From Allodiplogaster sudhausi (lineage: Eukaryota; Nematoda; Chromadorea; Rhabditida; Diplogasteridae): a stretch of DNA of 64,000 nt. How positions within the stretch are numbered: position 1 is the first letter of the stretch; every line of letters begins with the position of its first letter. Below are positions 20,931 to 35,900 of the stretch, piece after piece. The stretch is taken from NCBI GenBank assembly GCA_945643635.1, contig CALZFC010000163.1:149809-213808 (forward strand), given 5' to 3'. Under the pieces are notes generated by a model. It was not told where the DNA came from. It did not search any database and was given only the letters and a program-made list of their open reading frames with translations. A program made the translations under genes and the position numbers.

Positions 20931-21983
20931 CTGCAGTTACAAGGGGATACTTCTGTCGCTCATCTCTCACTTTATAAGCATTATTATTGATTGCCTCATT
21001 TTCTCCAGTTAATATCATCATCTCATATTAATTTACAAACACTTAATATCATCATCTCATATTAATTTAGCAATAAAAGGAGGTGAAAAGAAATGGGGAA
21101 GCTGAAAACAAATTATCGCGCGAAAATTTGCGCGCCAGAAGCAGATGACCTGGGCAGTAAGACCTAGTCTAGATGCGCGCTAGATGATGATCGATAGATT
21201 TCATCATACATCACTTAAAGCACTCCTGCATTAAATGTCAAGTTAGTAAATGGCCTGGTAAGAGAAGTGCGACTATATTACTCAACAAAACAGAAATGAA
21301 TAATCCTCCGTCTTGTTCAGATAATAGCGTAAGACAAATTACAACTAATTGTTTCCTCCATGAAAATGGAATAATAAGAAGATCAAGAATGTATGACACA
21401 GTCCTTACAGAGATCATCCCGGTGTGCAAGACAGAGACAGAGCGGATAAAGGTATTTGTATATTACGTCATATCATAAACGTCACATAACGTAACACGTT
21501 ACACTGGTTTTCTTTATTTCTTTATTCTCATCATTTTCAAATAATAACGTGAAACAAGACGACACGGGAAGAATCGTTGAGAGAGACACCGAGAGGCAGA
21601 AATTACATTAAATCATAAACTTAGATTAGTTCTCCTCATAGAGAAAAATGGAAGAGGAGCACAATTAGAAATCTCTCCGAGATTGATTCTTAGAAAAAAA
21701 AGGGAATGATGCGGGAAATGGAGCGAGGCAGATTGGGAGGGACTTAGAGGGCTTAACCGGAAAAAAACTGGAGAATTAAAGAAATTAAATGAAGTAATTA
21801 AATTAGATTTTAAATTAGATTATTTCTCATCATAGAGATGTCAACTTTTCGAGAAAAATGGGAGAGGAAAACGATATTTATGCTTAGAAAAAAAGTGGAG
21901 AAATGCGGGAAGAGAGAGACACGAATAGGCAAAGTGGAAGGGACTTAGAGGGCCGACCAGGAAATGACAGGAGTATTAGCAAG
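20931..21983. other. Intergenic, with small tandem duplications
   Basis: No gene recognised, although the 5' exon of gene B should lie here. A 27-bp block (ttaatatcatcatctcatattaattta) occurs twice near 21012-21070. A diverged ~190-bp block occurs twice at about 21600-21790 and 21800-21980, sharing 'gagaaaaatgg(a/g)agaggag' and 'gggacttagagggc'; the second copy reaches the 3' end of gene C. Confidence 0.55.
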
Positions 21984-23340
21984 TCATTCCTTCATCACAT
22001 TACCCGTCTGGAATTTGAATATGGCGAGGAGTCGTACAATCGAGAGCTCTTGATTGGGATTCTTGACTGCTTCCTGATTCCAAAACTCAAGAAAGTCCTC
22101 AGATGTAAAGACGTCAAAGTCGTCGTCGCCGAGTCCTCCAAGCACGATGGGAGAAGTTTCTTAAATAGAGAAGATATGCACAATATTATATGCGTTTAAA
22201 GTTTACCTTGGATATCCTTGATCTTGATCGTGACAAGATAGTTCGCGTCTTCGACAACCTTCTCTCTTCCCTTCTTCACCACCTCCTTCTTCGCGTCTTC
22301 GAGAACCTTCTCTCCTAAATGTTCAAAAATAATGAAATATAGAGTGAATACAATCCTGCAATCCGGTATAGTAAAGAAATGATTTCTTTAATACCTGCAT
22401 TAGAAGATGCCGGCTCTTCCTCCGTCTTTTTTTTCTTCCTCTCCTCATCAACTTCTTAAACCAATCTCTTTGTTCGATTTGGTTGTACACAACAAACATT
22501 CCAACCATTTCCCGTCGTGGCGGCATCTTTTGAATGTCTCTTCAGTGTATTCTGAAGAGACGCCTTCTTCGAGTCACGCTCACTGGTCTCGGCATTCGCC
22601 TCGATGTTTCCCACGAGTCCGTGATGCTTCACAAAAGCACGCATTTCGAGCGGCAACTCTCCCACAAACACTGAATGAATACTTCTTCATATAAGGAAAG
22701 ATGAGAATTAAAAAATAAATATAAAAAAACCAAATTCAGGCGTCCTCCTAAGTTTGGTCTCGTATTTGTTGACTGCATACTTCGAGTGCTTCCCATCCCA
22801 ATTCTTGTGCTCGTAAAGGACTCCATCCGGGGAACAGTAAATCGGCCATGCGAATGACTCGATGTCGATTTGTCTACCGAACCTTAGAAATCCGATAGGA
22901 AATCGTTAACCGAGATGTTCAAGAAAACTTACTTTTCAATGATCTTCCTTCCACGTTCTCGCAGAGCCATATTCAAGAAACGAAGTCGGAAGATCTCCAT
23001 GAAAAAACGTGTATCCTCGACATAGACGTTCGGAATGGCCAAGTCGGTAGGGAATTCCTTCAGCATATCCGTGTGGTTGATGAAGAGCTCGCTGATCTTT
23101 GTTCTCGCTGCGACCTGCGAGGGCTTCTCTCCTGAAATCATTGATTTTCGAGGACTACTATTACAGAAATAACATATATATCATATAATGTATGTTGAGA
23201 AAACATAATAAACCTGATTTGAACTTTATGTAGATTTCGTTCACGCTTTCACGCAGAAGATCAGCTCGAATCTCGTGCGGGTGGGGCCCGCTATATCCGG
23301 ATCTTGTGGAAGCACTCGACTTCGCTGGGGCATCCGCCAT
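21984..23340 (-). CDS. Gene C: unrecognised 328-aa protein
   Basis: Seven exons (23340-23214, 23131-22933, 22882-22731, 22670-22506, 22454-22395, 22314-22207, 22159-21984) join to 329 codons including the stop, with consistent phases. The start is the first ATG of the first exon (MADAPAKSSAS). I do not recognise a family. In order there are a disordered Ser-rich start, a helical region with FFMEIFRLRFLNMALRERG, and a segment with Trp, Cys and aromatic residues (FAWPIYCSPDGVLYEHKNW). A Lys/Glu-rich linker (KKKKTEEEP) and a charged helix follow. The protein ends with an acidic segment (GDDDFDVFTSEDFLEFW) and the tail TGNVMKE. The gene lies on the same strand as A and B, about 1 kb from B. Confidence 0.75.
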
Positions 23341-23842
23341 TATCAATCGACTCTGAATTATCAAAGGAATCAATGAATTCTGAATAAAATAAAAAAGAAG
23401 AAAAACGGAATTGGGCAATTCACGCTTAAATTATAAAAGTACCGTAACTTGTCTTCCCTTCGAGTCCTTTTGATTTGATTCAAACATGAATTTTCAAAAA
23501 GCAGACCACTGTGATTATGAATGTAAAATATGTTTATTTCATTTTTTATTTTATTTCTTTATCATTTTACATGCCTTTCACGTTTTCTATTCCGTTCTAT
23601 TAAAAATATATCGAGATCTTATTAGGATACGGGTTCCACATCCCGCTATAGCGCCTAGTATTCGCTCAGCTCAAAGTAGACCTTAACGGGACCGGCTCCT
23701 TTAAAGCCTTAAACATTAGAAATAAGTATTTAATCAATGCTATCATCGATTATATTCAATCAAGAGGCATATTAAAACGCGCAAAAGACTTTGCCCGCGC
23801 GCAACTCCGAACCTGGGTCGGTAGAATATCTCGGTTCAGAGA
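23341..23842. other. Intergenic, AT-rich, with repeat C fragment
   Basis: No coding exon is seen here. This matters because the 5' half of the ceramide kinase gene to the right is missing. Positions 23765-23828 are a diverged 3' part of repeat C (aaaacgcgcaaaag...ccgaacctgggtcggtagaata). Confidence 0.55.
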
Positions 23843-24867
23843 AAATGTACCAAAAAGCCACAAAATAATTTTTTTCTCGAATATTCCTGAACCGATTTCC
23901 ACGATTGGCACACCATTCGATAGCTATTTTTAGGCTCTACAATAAAAAAATATGCGCCAAAAAGTGTCAGTAATAGCTAAGGCCGAAATAGTGGCCTGAA
24001 CATTCTGACCCCAAAAGTAGATCAAAAATGACAAAATATGAAAACGTTTTGTATGAGAAAGTTGTTCGCCATCTCGAGAGCTACCGAATGGTATATAACA
24101 TGTCGCAAACACTTTCACCACGGAGAAAAAACGGAGGCTCAAAGTGGCTTCCAAAAATATTCCACTTCAGAGCACCCTCAGGGCACTTTATTGATCACCA
24201 ATTCAAACGCAAGTATAATCATATTGAAGCTGACTCCATGCCCTTCAATATTCTGAAAGTCCCATCGCTCTACGATCCCTACAATTAAATAGCTGAATTT
24301 TTGAAAATTGCTCCTAACAAAAAAATTTGGAACTTCAATCGATAATATCTACAATGCGCAGTGCCCAAAAGTTGATAAGAATAGTATTAAAAGATGCGCC
24401 GTCAAAAACTCTACAATCTGAGTCAGACAATCAAAAAGCGGAATTTGTAGATTCTGAGAAAAGTTGAAACTACATGCCGAAAAAGGGCCAAAAAAACGGG
24501 TCAAAACGCGCCGGCCTCCCACTGATCTACAAATGGCTCAATCGATCTCAACTCCAGGAATCATATTCATTTTTGGATTATCTATCGAACAGTATTTTTT
24601 TCATCGCCATATCTCTACCCGAAAAAAAGATACAACCCCTCAAAGTCGCCAAAGAGCCCAAATCGCAGTCGCTTCGGACCAAAGTTTGGGCGCCCGCGCC
24701 GGCGCCAATATCGAACCCAATTTTTTGAAACCCACATATTCTTGTAGTCCGGAAACTTTTACATGTTCCCCAAAAAACCGCTTTCCCATATCTCACCCCC
24801 ACCGCCCACAGCACCTCTCCGCGCTATACCGGTCAATAAATAACAATCGATTTGTATATAATAAGAG
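23843..24867. repeat. Repeat A, fourth copy
   Basis: Near full-length match to 1991-2887 and to the second half of the 1-1679 cluster. It ends '...tttgtatataataagaga', the same end as the copy finishing at 1679. It sits directly upstream of the first surviving ceramide kinase exon. Confidence 0.85.
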
Positions 24868-24968
24868 ATCTGCCATTCATATTGCAATCGGTTGGCTCTC
24901 TCTCTTTCTCTTTCTCTCTTTCTCTTCCCTCTCTCTCCTCATTCTCTCTCTCTCTTTCTCTCTTACAG

Positions 24969-25897
24969 GTTCGTACTGCGTAGTGGATGGCTGCACAGTG
25001 CACAAGGGTGCGAGTCTGCTGCGAGTGTCTGCAGATGCGATCTCGTATGGTTGGCTGGGAGACGTGCTTCGTGATTCGGAAAGGTACCGTTGCCTCGGGC
25101 CGATCCGCTACCAGTGGTCGGCCCTCCGCACCACTCTTCGCAATCCCACTTATCGTGGACTCGTCTCATTCTCCCTTTCTCACTCCGACTCCACGAATCC
25201 CAAGGACAAGCTGCCCGAATGCATTCAACCTTGTCCCAATTGCAATGGAGATTCTCAGTCGGAGCGGGAGTTCCACTGGCACGCAGACTTCTCTCACGTG
25301 ATCTGCTGTGTCATTCCTTGTGTCACCCCCTTCACTCCCCTTGGCCTGGCCCCCTTCACTGGCCTTGGCGATGGAACTCTCGACCTCTCCCTCGTCCCGA
25401 AGATCTCTCGCTTCCGCAATATGCAGTTCATGAGACGAGTTGCAATGTACGGCGGCAAAGGAGTGAGTGGCTTTCACAGCCAATTCAGAATGAAGATTGT
25501 GGTTGCAGTTGTATGAACTGGATCCGTCGTTGAATTGCTACCGAGTAGTTCGCTGGTCTTTCCTTCCAGACTCTAACCAAGAAGATCCCGGTGTATGGAA
25601 TCTCGATGGAGGTCCCCTTTTTCTTCCTTATTTTATCAATATTTCTCGCAATTAATTTTCCTGAAACGTGTTTTAGAAACTGTATGTAATTTTTTTTCCA
25701 GAAATCCTTGAACAACCGCGGGATGCGCCCCTCAATTTCCGATTGCATTCACAACTTATTAACTTCTTCGGCCGTGATAAGGTAAGGAGAGGAGAGAGAG
25801 AGAAGCAGAAAAGGAGAATTCGGATTTACAGGCGGTGATCGCTCCGTGGAAGCGAAGTCTTCTCAAGAAAAGGAGAAGCAGCATCATTTACCGCTGA
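24969..25897 (+). CDS. Ceramide kinase-like, C-terminal half only (5' truncated in this window)
   Basis: Four exons (24969-25462, 25509-25611, 25702-25781, 25832-25897) encode 246 residues plus stop in consistent phase. The protein matches the second half of ceramide kinase: GWLGDVLRDSERYRCLGPIRYQ, the CERK-type C-x3-C-x2-C motif (CIQPCPNC), LGDGTLDLSLV, a YRVVRW strand, and WNLDGEILEQ before HSQLINFFGRDK. Ceramide kinases phosphorylate ceramide to ceramide-1-phosphate on intracellular membranes. The N-terminal half, with the PH domain and the catalytic GGDG region, is absent. The sequence just left is a CT-rich intron and then repeat A, followed by minus-strand gene C. Either the 5' exons are far away, or the gene was broken by rearrangement or misassembly. 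The remaining exons look undamaged. Confidence 0.85.
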
Positions 25898-26287
25898 AGC
25901 AGGAAACGGTGTGCTGTTTCTTCTCCGGAGTCTTCTTATTGTACTAGAACTATTGCTCTCAATAGTAAGCTTTACGCCTTCTTTTTATATACATATATTT
26001 GAAGCACAATGGATTAATAAGAACTAACAATCACTTGCTTGGCATATCTCTTGATAAGTGCCTTTCATATTCTTCAACGCACATTTCCAAAGTTTGATGC
26101 ATACCTCGTATCTGATTATAGACATTGCATAATTACTTTCTCATTTTAACTCTTATATTTCATAAGTAACAACTGACTAAAAGAGATTAAACAGTTTCTT
26201 TGTTGGGGGTTTTCGCTGCCAAGCGTTAGCACCGTTACTTATTACTTGGAAAGCCTTCTCTGGGCTTCAAATAAATGAAGTGCTTAG
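25898..26287. other. Short intergenic between ceramide kinase 3' end and CEP97-like gene
   Basis: 390 bp, AT-rich, both flanking genes on the plus strand. The stretch ends 'tgcttag' immediately before the CEP97-like ATG, which could be a trans-splice acceptor. A two-gene operon is possible but the spacing is wider than the usual nematode ~100 bp. Confidence 0.45.
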
Positions 26288-28768
26288 ATGGCCGACTCGG
26301 AAGTGGGGGAGAGGGAGTCCATGAGGGATGAGGGGAAATCGGAAGCTAGTGGAAGAGAAGAGGAGGACTTCTCTGCTTCTCTTCTGCCCTCCACTTCTCT
26401 CTCCCCGTCCCTGTTTTGGTCTGCCCAACTTACTCCTGGTAGTCGACAGATGAATTCGTGTGCTGAAGTGGATAGCAGTGGTTGCCTGGATCTGTCTGGC
26501 CATTCCTTTGACTCTCTCTCGGCTGCTTTCTGTGCTGAGTATTCCTCTGCGAAGGTTGTCGATCTCTCTCACAATCGACTCCGAGTGCTTCCTCATGCCA
26601 AACAATTCTCCGCTTGCCGGGAGGTTAAATTTTATTTGTTTTAACATCACTAATTTTTATTTGTTAATTATTTTGTACGGGAGTAAATTAGTGGTGGGAT
26701 CTGGCAGTTACGAATGGCTCGGAACGAACTGCGCCACCTGTCCTCCCTCTTCCCCCTCTCTCTTCTTCTCCACACTTTGGATGTTTCTTCCAACTGCCTG
26801 AATGATGTCGGCGAACTCGTCTCCTTTTATAATCTCAGAAAACTCCTTCTTGCTGGCAACAGAATTACGGTTTTTTTTCATATAAAGGAGTCTTGTTTAG
26901 TAAATAATACTATGCTGATTATTTTAGGATCTTCCACTGATTAGAAGCGTCGAATTGGTGGAGTTAGATGTCTCGAGTAACCTTATTTCGTCACTTCCTC
27001 CTCTCTCTCACCTTCCCCATCTTCGCTCTCTTAATCTCTCCCATAACTCCATATCTTCTCTTGCTCTCACCTCGTCAACCCTGCCTTCTTCTCTCCGCTT
27101 TCTTAACCTCTCATCAAATTGCATCTCATATTTTACCTCGTTTTTTCACCTTTGTTCACATCTGACTAAACTGGAGTCCTTATCCATCATGTCAAATCCC
27201 TGCGTGTCCTCTGCCTGTTTCAACCATCGCCCTTTTCTCTTCGCTCTCCTTTTCGACACACTCCGGGTTGGTAAAGGGAAGTGAGACTACAAGTCATTGT
27301 CATGTCTGTCATTTCTACAGGAAGTGGATGGTCGAGCTCTTTCGGAGTCGGAACAAATCCAGGGAGAGATGATCGCCGCAGGGAAACTCGGCAGAATCAA
27401 GCGTGGCGGAGAGGCAGAAGAAGAGACCCTGAGGGAGTACTTGGCTGTGCAGGCTCCTCTGTCTCTCCAGCTAAGCCATTCCCCCCTCGAGGCCAAGCTG
27501 GCCAAGGTGGTGGCGAAGAGGCGTGAATACCTGAACGAGTCCATGACAGAAGAAGAACTCTCCACTCATTCTCCCTTCTCCAACTGGCACAGCCAACTTT
27601 TCGGCAAAGAGAACGTCGAGCCTCCCTCCACGTATGCCCTATGTTTTCATATTATTACAGCTTCGCATAAACAATTCTTCTTTATTTCTCTCTCTCTCTC
27701 TCTCTCTCTCTCGTTCTCTATCTCTTCCTCTTTCTCCTCTAACTTTCTCTCACTATCACTGTCAAGATAGCAATTCTTTATAGATCGGTTGGGTCTGTAA
27801 CACTTTCTGGTGACCACGACGATGATGTACCGCATGCATCGCCTTCTTCAACTCTGCTCCAGTCTCAGATTGAAAGCAGAACGGAGAAAGGTCAGGGAAT
27901 TCCCGTTTCACGCGGTATCATCGTTACAGGACCAACTCTCCTGGTGACATCTTTTAAGTTCCTGTGAAGAAGATGTCACCAGTTCTATCGCGCCTCTCAC
28001 GGAGTCTGCGAGCTTCACCTCAAGTAAATGGAGCGGCCTTGGGCAAGTCTGCTTCGAACTCCCCTCGATCTCAGACGGATTCCCCCCTTCCTCCCCACCC
28101 TCTCCCTCGATCTTCTCCCACACGAATTGCCCATGAGAAGGCAAGAGTCATCCAAGTCTGGTGGCGCCAGCAGATGGAGAGGAGGAGGAGAATGAGTGGA
28201 GTTGGAGAAGGATTCGATTCATCTTATGTAGAAAGCATGGAGAGAAGGCTGAGTCGACTCGAGAAGGATAACCAGTTTCTCAAAGAGGTCGTACGCAGGC
28301 AGACGGAATGCATTGAGAAGCTTTACCAGGTTCATTTTCTCACAAATCATTATTTCTAAGTTCATGGATAATTCTTATTCATACATACTTACGTGTTCCT
28401 TTAGAAACTCCCGGATGTTTTGAAAATTCCTGCACCTCCAGTGCCTGGGCATCTGAAGGCGGAACGACAAGTTAAACGACTAGACGAGTTCAAGATTTCG
28501 TGGACGATGCCATTAGCTGAAGGTACTCTTAACCATCGTCATTCTCTGGAAGGAGTGAGATAACCGATGACTCATTGTAGAATACGAAGTGGAAGTCGAC
28601 GAGAAAATAATCGGCCGGGCAGAGGCGCCCTCCCAGCAGATCATTCTGACCGCGGCCTCAGAGACAAGCAGAGTCCGCATCCGCTCCCTCAGGGGCGGAG
28701 TCGCCTCCGCATTCTCTCGGCCTCTTTCTCTCTCCGACGCGCCACTCTCTTCAAGCACTCTCACCTAA
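26288..28768 (+). CDS. CEP97-like LRR/IQ protein with FN3-like C-terminus
   Basis: Eight exons (26288-26623, 26708-26869, 26928-27266, 27321-27631, 27784-27890, 27959-28329, ~28405-28522, 28581-28768) give 643 aa in frame. The N-terminus has leucine-rich repeats of the LxxLxLSxNxI type, about residues 60-270. A segment directly after them (EVDGRALSESEQIQGE) resembles what follows the LRRs in CEP97. An IQ-like motif (ARVIQVWWRQQMERRRR) lies near residue 475. A short coiled coil follows (MERRLSRLEKDNQFLKEVV). The C-terminal ~90 residues look like a fibronectin type III strand pattern (FKISWTMP ... YEVEVDEK ... RVRIRSLRGG). CEP97 caps centrioles with CP110 and restrains ciliogenesis. The FN3-like end is unlike human CEP97, so another LRR/IQ centrosomal protein is possible. 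Confidence 0.72.
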
Positions 28769-29217
28769 GAACGGGAAGCAGCCAAGCTGTCTGTTAATTT
28801 ATTCCTTTATTGCACATATTTAAAAGCGGCTCAAATCATAAATGGTTGAACAATCAGTTCGTGGTTATGAAACAAAGTAAAAAAAAAGTGCTATTAGGTT
28901 ACTTGAAAGCATGACACAAGGGAAGTCGAAGGAATCTGACCCCTTTCTCGCTTACGGCAGCATCACAAATTATAAAGATTACAATATATTTAATAAGCGC
29001 GATGAATGCCAATCAATGAGCGGGTGACGTGATTCCCTGGCTGTGGCAAATATGGAGAGTATAAGAGAAGAGGAATACGGATTAGCTCTCCTCAGAAGTG
29101 AGTAACCAAAAGAGGCAGTCAAAGGCAGAGAAGGGAGAAAGCAAAGACACTTCAAAGCAGAAAGACTTGGAAAGAGAAGCGAAGCAATGAAAGGAGAAGA
29201 GAAAGAGATGGGTGAGA
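28769..29217. other. Convergent 3' intergenic region
   Basis: About 450 bp between the stop of the CEP97-like gene (+) and the stop of src (-). It holds the 3' UTRs of both and has no other open frame worth reporting. Confidence 0.5.
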
Positions 29218-31745
<2,528 letters not shown>

Positions 31746-32935
31746 CACTTCAACTCATTCACCGCTTCTCTTCTTCACAAACAACAAGACTATCCTGCAA
31801 ATATAACTTTCAACCGTAGAGGAAAGATTTCAATCAGCGTCCATGGGGCACTCCTATCAGTGCCACGAGTAGTTAGACAAGGCAAAAAAAACCGCACCCA
31901 TCGATAAGAGCATTCGATCCAACAGGAAAACAGAGCAAGAAAAGATCAAGGGAGACAAACCGAGAGAACATGGAAATGAAAAGCCGAAAGAGAAAGAGGT
32001 CAAATCACAAGAAACCCTCCAGCGCAACTCTTCCCTCTTCATACCCTTTCTCACCACATTTATTCTCCATCCCAGGACTAGCCTTTCGCAAGCACATAGG
32101 GTCAAAATTGAGAAGAGCAAGCTACTCAACAACATCAAACGATCGGCAACAATGGCATACAATGCTAAAGTGGTACAAGCAATCCCAGTACAGTACAATA
32201 AACATGTCCTGGTCAATTGCATTAGCGGAGAGCTGACCCAATTGATCTCGATATATTCGTAAAGTACACGGCCCTGGTCATTGCTTGACCACACTCCCAC
32301 TCTGCCCGCGTACACTACACGATTAGATTCGCGTCACCATAACTGACTTACTTAATTTTTGGTAACCATTACAACGTACAATATTGGCACTACTGTCGCG
32401 AAATATGTAATACATAGATTCGCTACTCCTTTTGCGAAGTGTACTTTGAACACTTCGAGCTGCTATTTCATTCCTAGTCTCGAAGAATTCCCGCAGTTGT
32501 TTGTCTAGATAAGTAATGCATTTGTCCATGCCGTACGATAATCTAGAAGATCTATCGCTAATGGTATTTTCGATAAGGCCGCAATAGTGCTGGGAACATT
32601 AGTTACAAGAACCTCTTCCATAATTTATATCATAAATATGTATGATAGATGAATACGCAAAACAAATTATATAATATATAATATAAGCTCATGTATTTCA
32701 GAAAGGTACAACAAAATCATGGCAGCAAGGGCAGATCTGCGTAATCATAAGTTTACATGCTTATAAGATAACTTTTAATCTTCTTTTTTTTAAATCGTGA
32801 CTTATGTTCTTAGAACCTTAAAAATATGTTCTAAAATGCATTCCGCAAAATGAAAAGAAATAAATTGTTTCTATGTATCACAAGTGAAAGCACAGAGACA
32901 ATGGAAAGACGAAAAAGAAAAGAAAGAAACTTGAA
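31746..32935. other. Upstream of src / downstream of KLHL20; no gene supported
   Basis: AT-rich. It should include the src promoter and the KLHL20 3' UTR. A minus-strand frame of 152 codons (32315-31857) is hydrophobic but shows no family and no splice context; see rejected items. Confidence 0.4.
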
Positions 32936-35900
32936 CTATCGAGAGGAGATAATTCCGAGCGGATCTTCAAAAGCGGGAGACTCGGAAGACCGAGTGGAGA
33001 GCGAGGAGACATCCACGGCCGGCAGACGAACTACTCCGTAGCCTATTCAGGGGGACGGTCAATCACAGAGAAAGGGTGGGAATGATCCACAGGGTAGGCA
33101 ATGAAATGTATCCTTATACTCAAGCAAGTAGTTAACTACATTTCCGAACTGGAAAAGTGGACTGAGCAAAGTTTTCACCTTACTAATACTTCTTTTTAAG
33201 AAATAGTGAAGGTAAGAAAGAACCTCCTCCAAGTCTGCGGTAATTCATTGAAGCGGTGAGACGCCACTGCTTGCAGTCTGCATCCAGAACCTGAAGTGAA
33301 GAGGAAATACAGACAAAGAAGAAAACGATAGCTGGAGAAAATGTGGGAAATGAGACCTCAACACTCTTGAGATAACTCGTCCCGTCAAATCCGCCCACCG
33401 CATAAAGACGGTCGTTGACTACAGCGAGGCCCACCTGGAAGGGACTCTTTAAGGAGAGAGAAGAGAGAGAACAGCTGACCCCTGATCGTCTGTTGGTCAT
33501 GGACACCACAGCCATCCAGTCATCCGCAGCCGCGTCGTATTTCTCAGCAGAACTCAACTCGCACGAGTCGTCCCTGTTCAGATGGGCGTTCATTGTCAGT
33601 CCCTGTCCCTCCACGCTCCCTAACCTGCCGCCCACAGCATAAAGAGCACCGCCGTAGACTGCGGAGCCAAGATGCTTCCTCCGCGTGTACATCGAACGGA
33701 CCAGCTGCCATTTGTTCGTCCGAGGATCATATCTAAATAACTTCATCATCAAGCCATACAGGGCAGCGCTCTCTCATCAAGTAGCACCTTTCGACAGTAT
33801 TGAGAGGGTTCTGGCCATCGCTGCCTCCCACTGCGTAGAGACAACCATTCAACACCGCCACGCTCACTCCCAGACGGCGAGAACTCATTGGGGCAATCCG
33901 AGACCATTCATTGCGGACTGCATCATATCTGAAAGATAGATAAAGACAGAGAGTGAGAGACAGAGAAAGAGAGAGTACCTTTCGACAATGTTGAGACACG
34001 AGACTCCATCCTGGCCCCCGACGGCATAGAGGAGGCCGTCGAGAACAGCCACTCCCACCGAAGTGCGCGAGGTGGAAGTGGGGGACACGTCACACGACCA
34101 CTGATTCGTCGCTGGGTCGTATCTCAACACCAAGAAGTTACTCACTCCGAACAAGCAACTCTTCATTAGAAAAGAAAACAACACTACGCTAGGCTAGAAT
34201 GCACTTTAAATAGTGGGAAAAGCGGAAAAAAATGCAATGAACCGCTCAACGGAGTTCAAATAGCTCTGGCCATCGTGACCGCCCACCGCATACATCTGAT
34301 CGTTAACAACAACCACACCAACTCCGCATCTGCAAAAGGAGAATGAGTAAGAAATGAACACGAAATATCCCGAACCTTCTCTTGTTCATGGGAGCAACGC
34401 ACTTCCAGCTCGGACTGGACCGACCGGGGGAGAAGAATTCAACACTCGCAAGGGCATCACCACTGCACCAGCCACCCACTGAAGAACTAAGCAACTCAGG
34501 CAGGCCAGGAGTGACTGGGAGAGAACCTGCGTACAGCACTTCTCCGTACTTCAGTGGCTTCCGAGGCCGAGTTCGTGGCCCTTGCATGGCCGCCCTCTCG
34601 AGTGGGAGCAACAAGTAGTTCTTGGCTTCATCCACCAGATCACGACTGGCCGAGTCACTCTTCACCAGGACATCTTCCGACACCGTCGACACCAGGAACT
34701 TCGGATGGCACAGGGGAAGGCGCACGTGAGTCAGCGCCTACACACACGCACAGCTTTGTTTCCATAAGTGGGAGAGTATTTCAAATTCATTAAAAAAAAC
34801 ATGACTGAATCGTAATAGACAAAAAAACCTGTGAAAGAAAAGGCCTCCGCCGGGCGAGGTCATATCGAATCCATTGAAGGGCAGCAGCGAATACCTTCAT
34901 AAAAATAGAAAGCGTAATTTATAAAAGAAAAAAAAGAATAGCACAGACCTGTTCTTCAGAACGAACGTTCAATTCTTCACTAGATATAATATCGATGAGC
35001 TGAGGGAATGCGAGTTGCAGGAATTCTTCCGAAGCCATCACATCCTCAAGAAACAAGCATGAAACTGCTGACACAAATGACTGGGATGAAGTGGAAACCT
35101 GGAAGTTCTGGTGAGTGTATTTGTCGGCACTGCGCACGAGATCCTTGCAAGAGTGAGTGTCGGCAAAGGCACGGATTCCAAGACAATTCGAGGGGTCGAG
35201 CTGGCTCTTCAGGAACTCGCAACATACTTCCTGCAATGCGAATGTCCTACCCGAGCGCTTTTCCTCGCAGTTTTCTTTCGTTTACTACCGAACCTGGACT
35301 TCACTAAGCTGTAACTGGCAAGCGGCGGGAAGTAGAAGTTGAACAGTTGCGTCCGAAACACGCAACTCTCCAGTGTAACAGAAAATAATAAGACTTTCCA
35401 AGGTATTTGTATCCATTCCGACAAGTTCTATCTCATCTAAATCGCAAATTTAAATCCTGTGATAGGGATTAATGGATGAAGCTGGGCTAACGCTGTCTAC
35501 TTTCGGCTAGTGAACCGGCGAGCATTGCTCTGAAGAAAGGAGAAGAGGAAGCTAGGACAATCCGATGACAGTGGATGATTGGATTCCCACCAACAGTCAG
35601 TGTCACATCACACAGAACGCCTTCTCTTTGCAGTGACCACAGCGACCGAAGCAACTCTCTGCTCCGTGACACGCTCTGTCACAGCAAAATAGATGTTACA
35701 TTTAATAATATATATATATAACTATAACTTAGGTAATCAACCTTATAATTGAGTGGGCCCGAGAGAGTACCACTGGAAACATCAAGTGAAGTCGAAGGAA
35801 GAGACGAGAGCTTATCTGGATCAACTGCGAACTCCGTTGTCATCTTGCAGACTAAAAAGTTTACAGCACTTCAGCTAGCATCTTATTTTTTAGCACTATA

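Noticed and set aside
22456..22526. Alternative frames in gene C with a zinc-finger-like CRHDGKWLECLLC
   Set aside because: Joining that frame breaks phase with the flanking exons. A 51-bp intron at 22455-22505 gives a consistent model instead.
24464..24968. Long plus-strand frame running from repeat A into the ceramide kinase exon
   Set aside because: The part before 24969 is repeat A and a CT-rich intron. Homology to ceramide kinase starts exactly at an acceptor at 24968.
31857..32315. 152-codon minus-strand frame rich in hydrophobic residues upstream of src
   Set aside because: No recognisable family, no splice context, and it sits in the expected src promoter region. A chance open frame is more likely.
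33183..33752. 189-codon open frame over the KLHL20 kelch region
   Set aside because: It is open only because two introns inside it are stop-free multiples of three. Comparison with KLHL20 shows the inserted residues are intronic.
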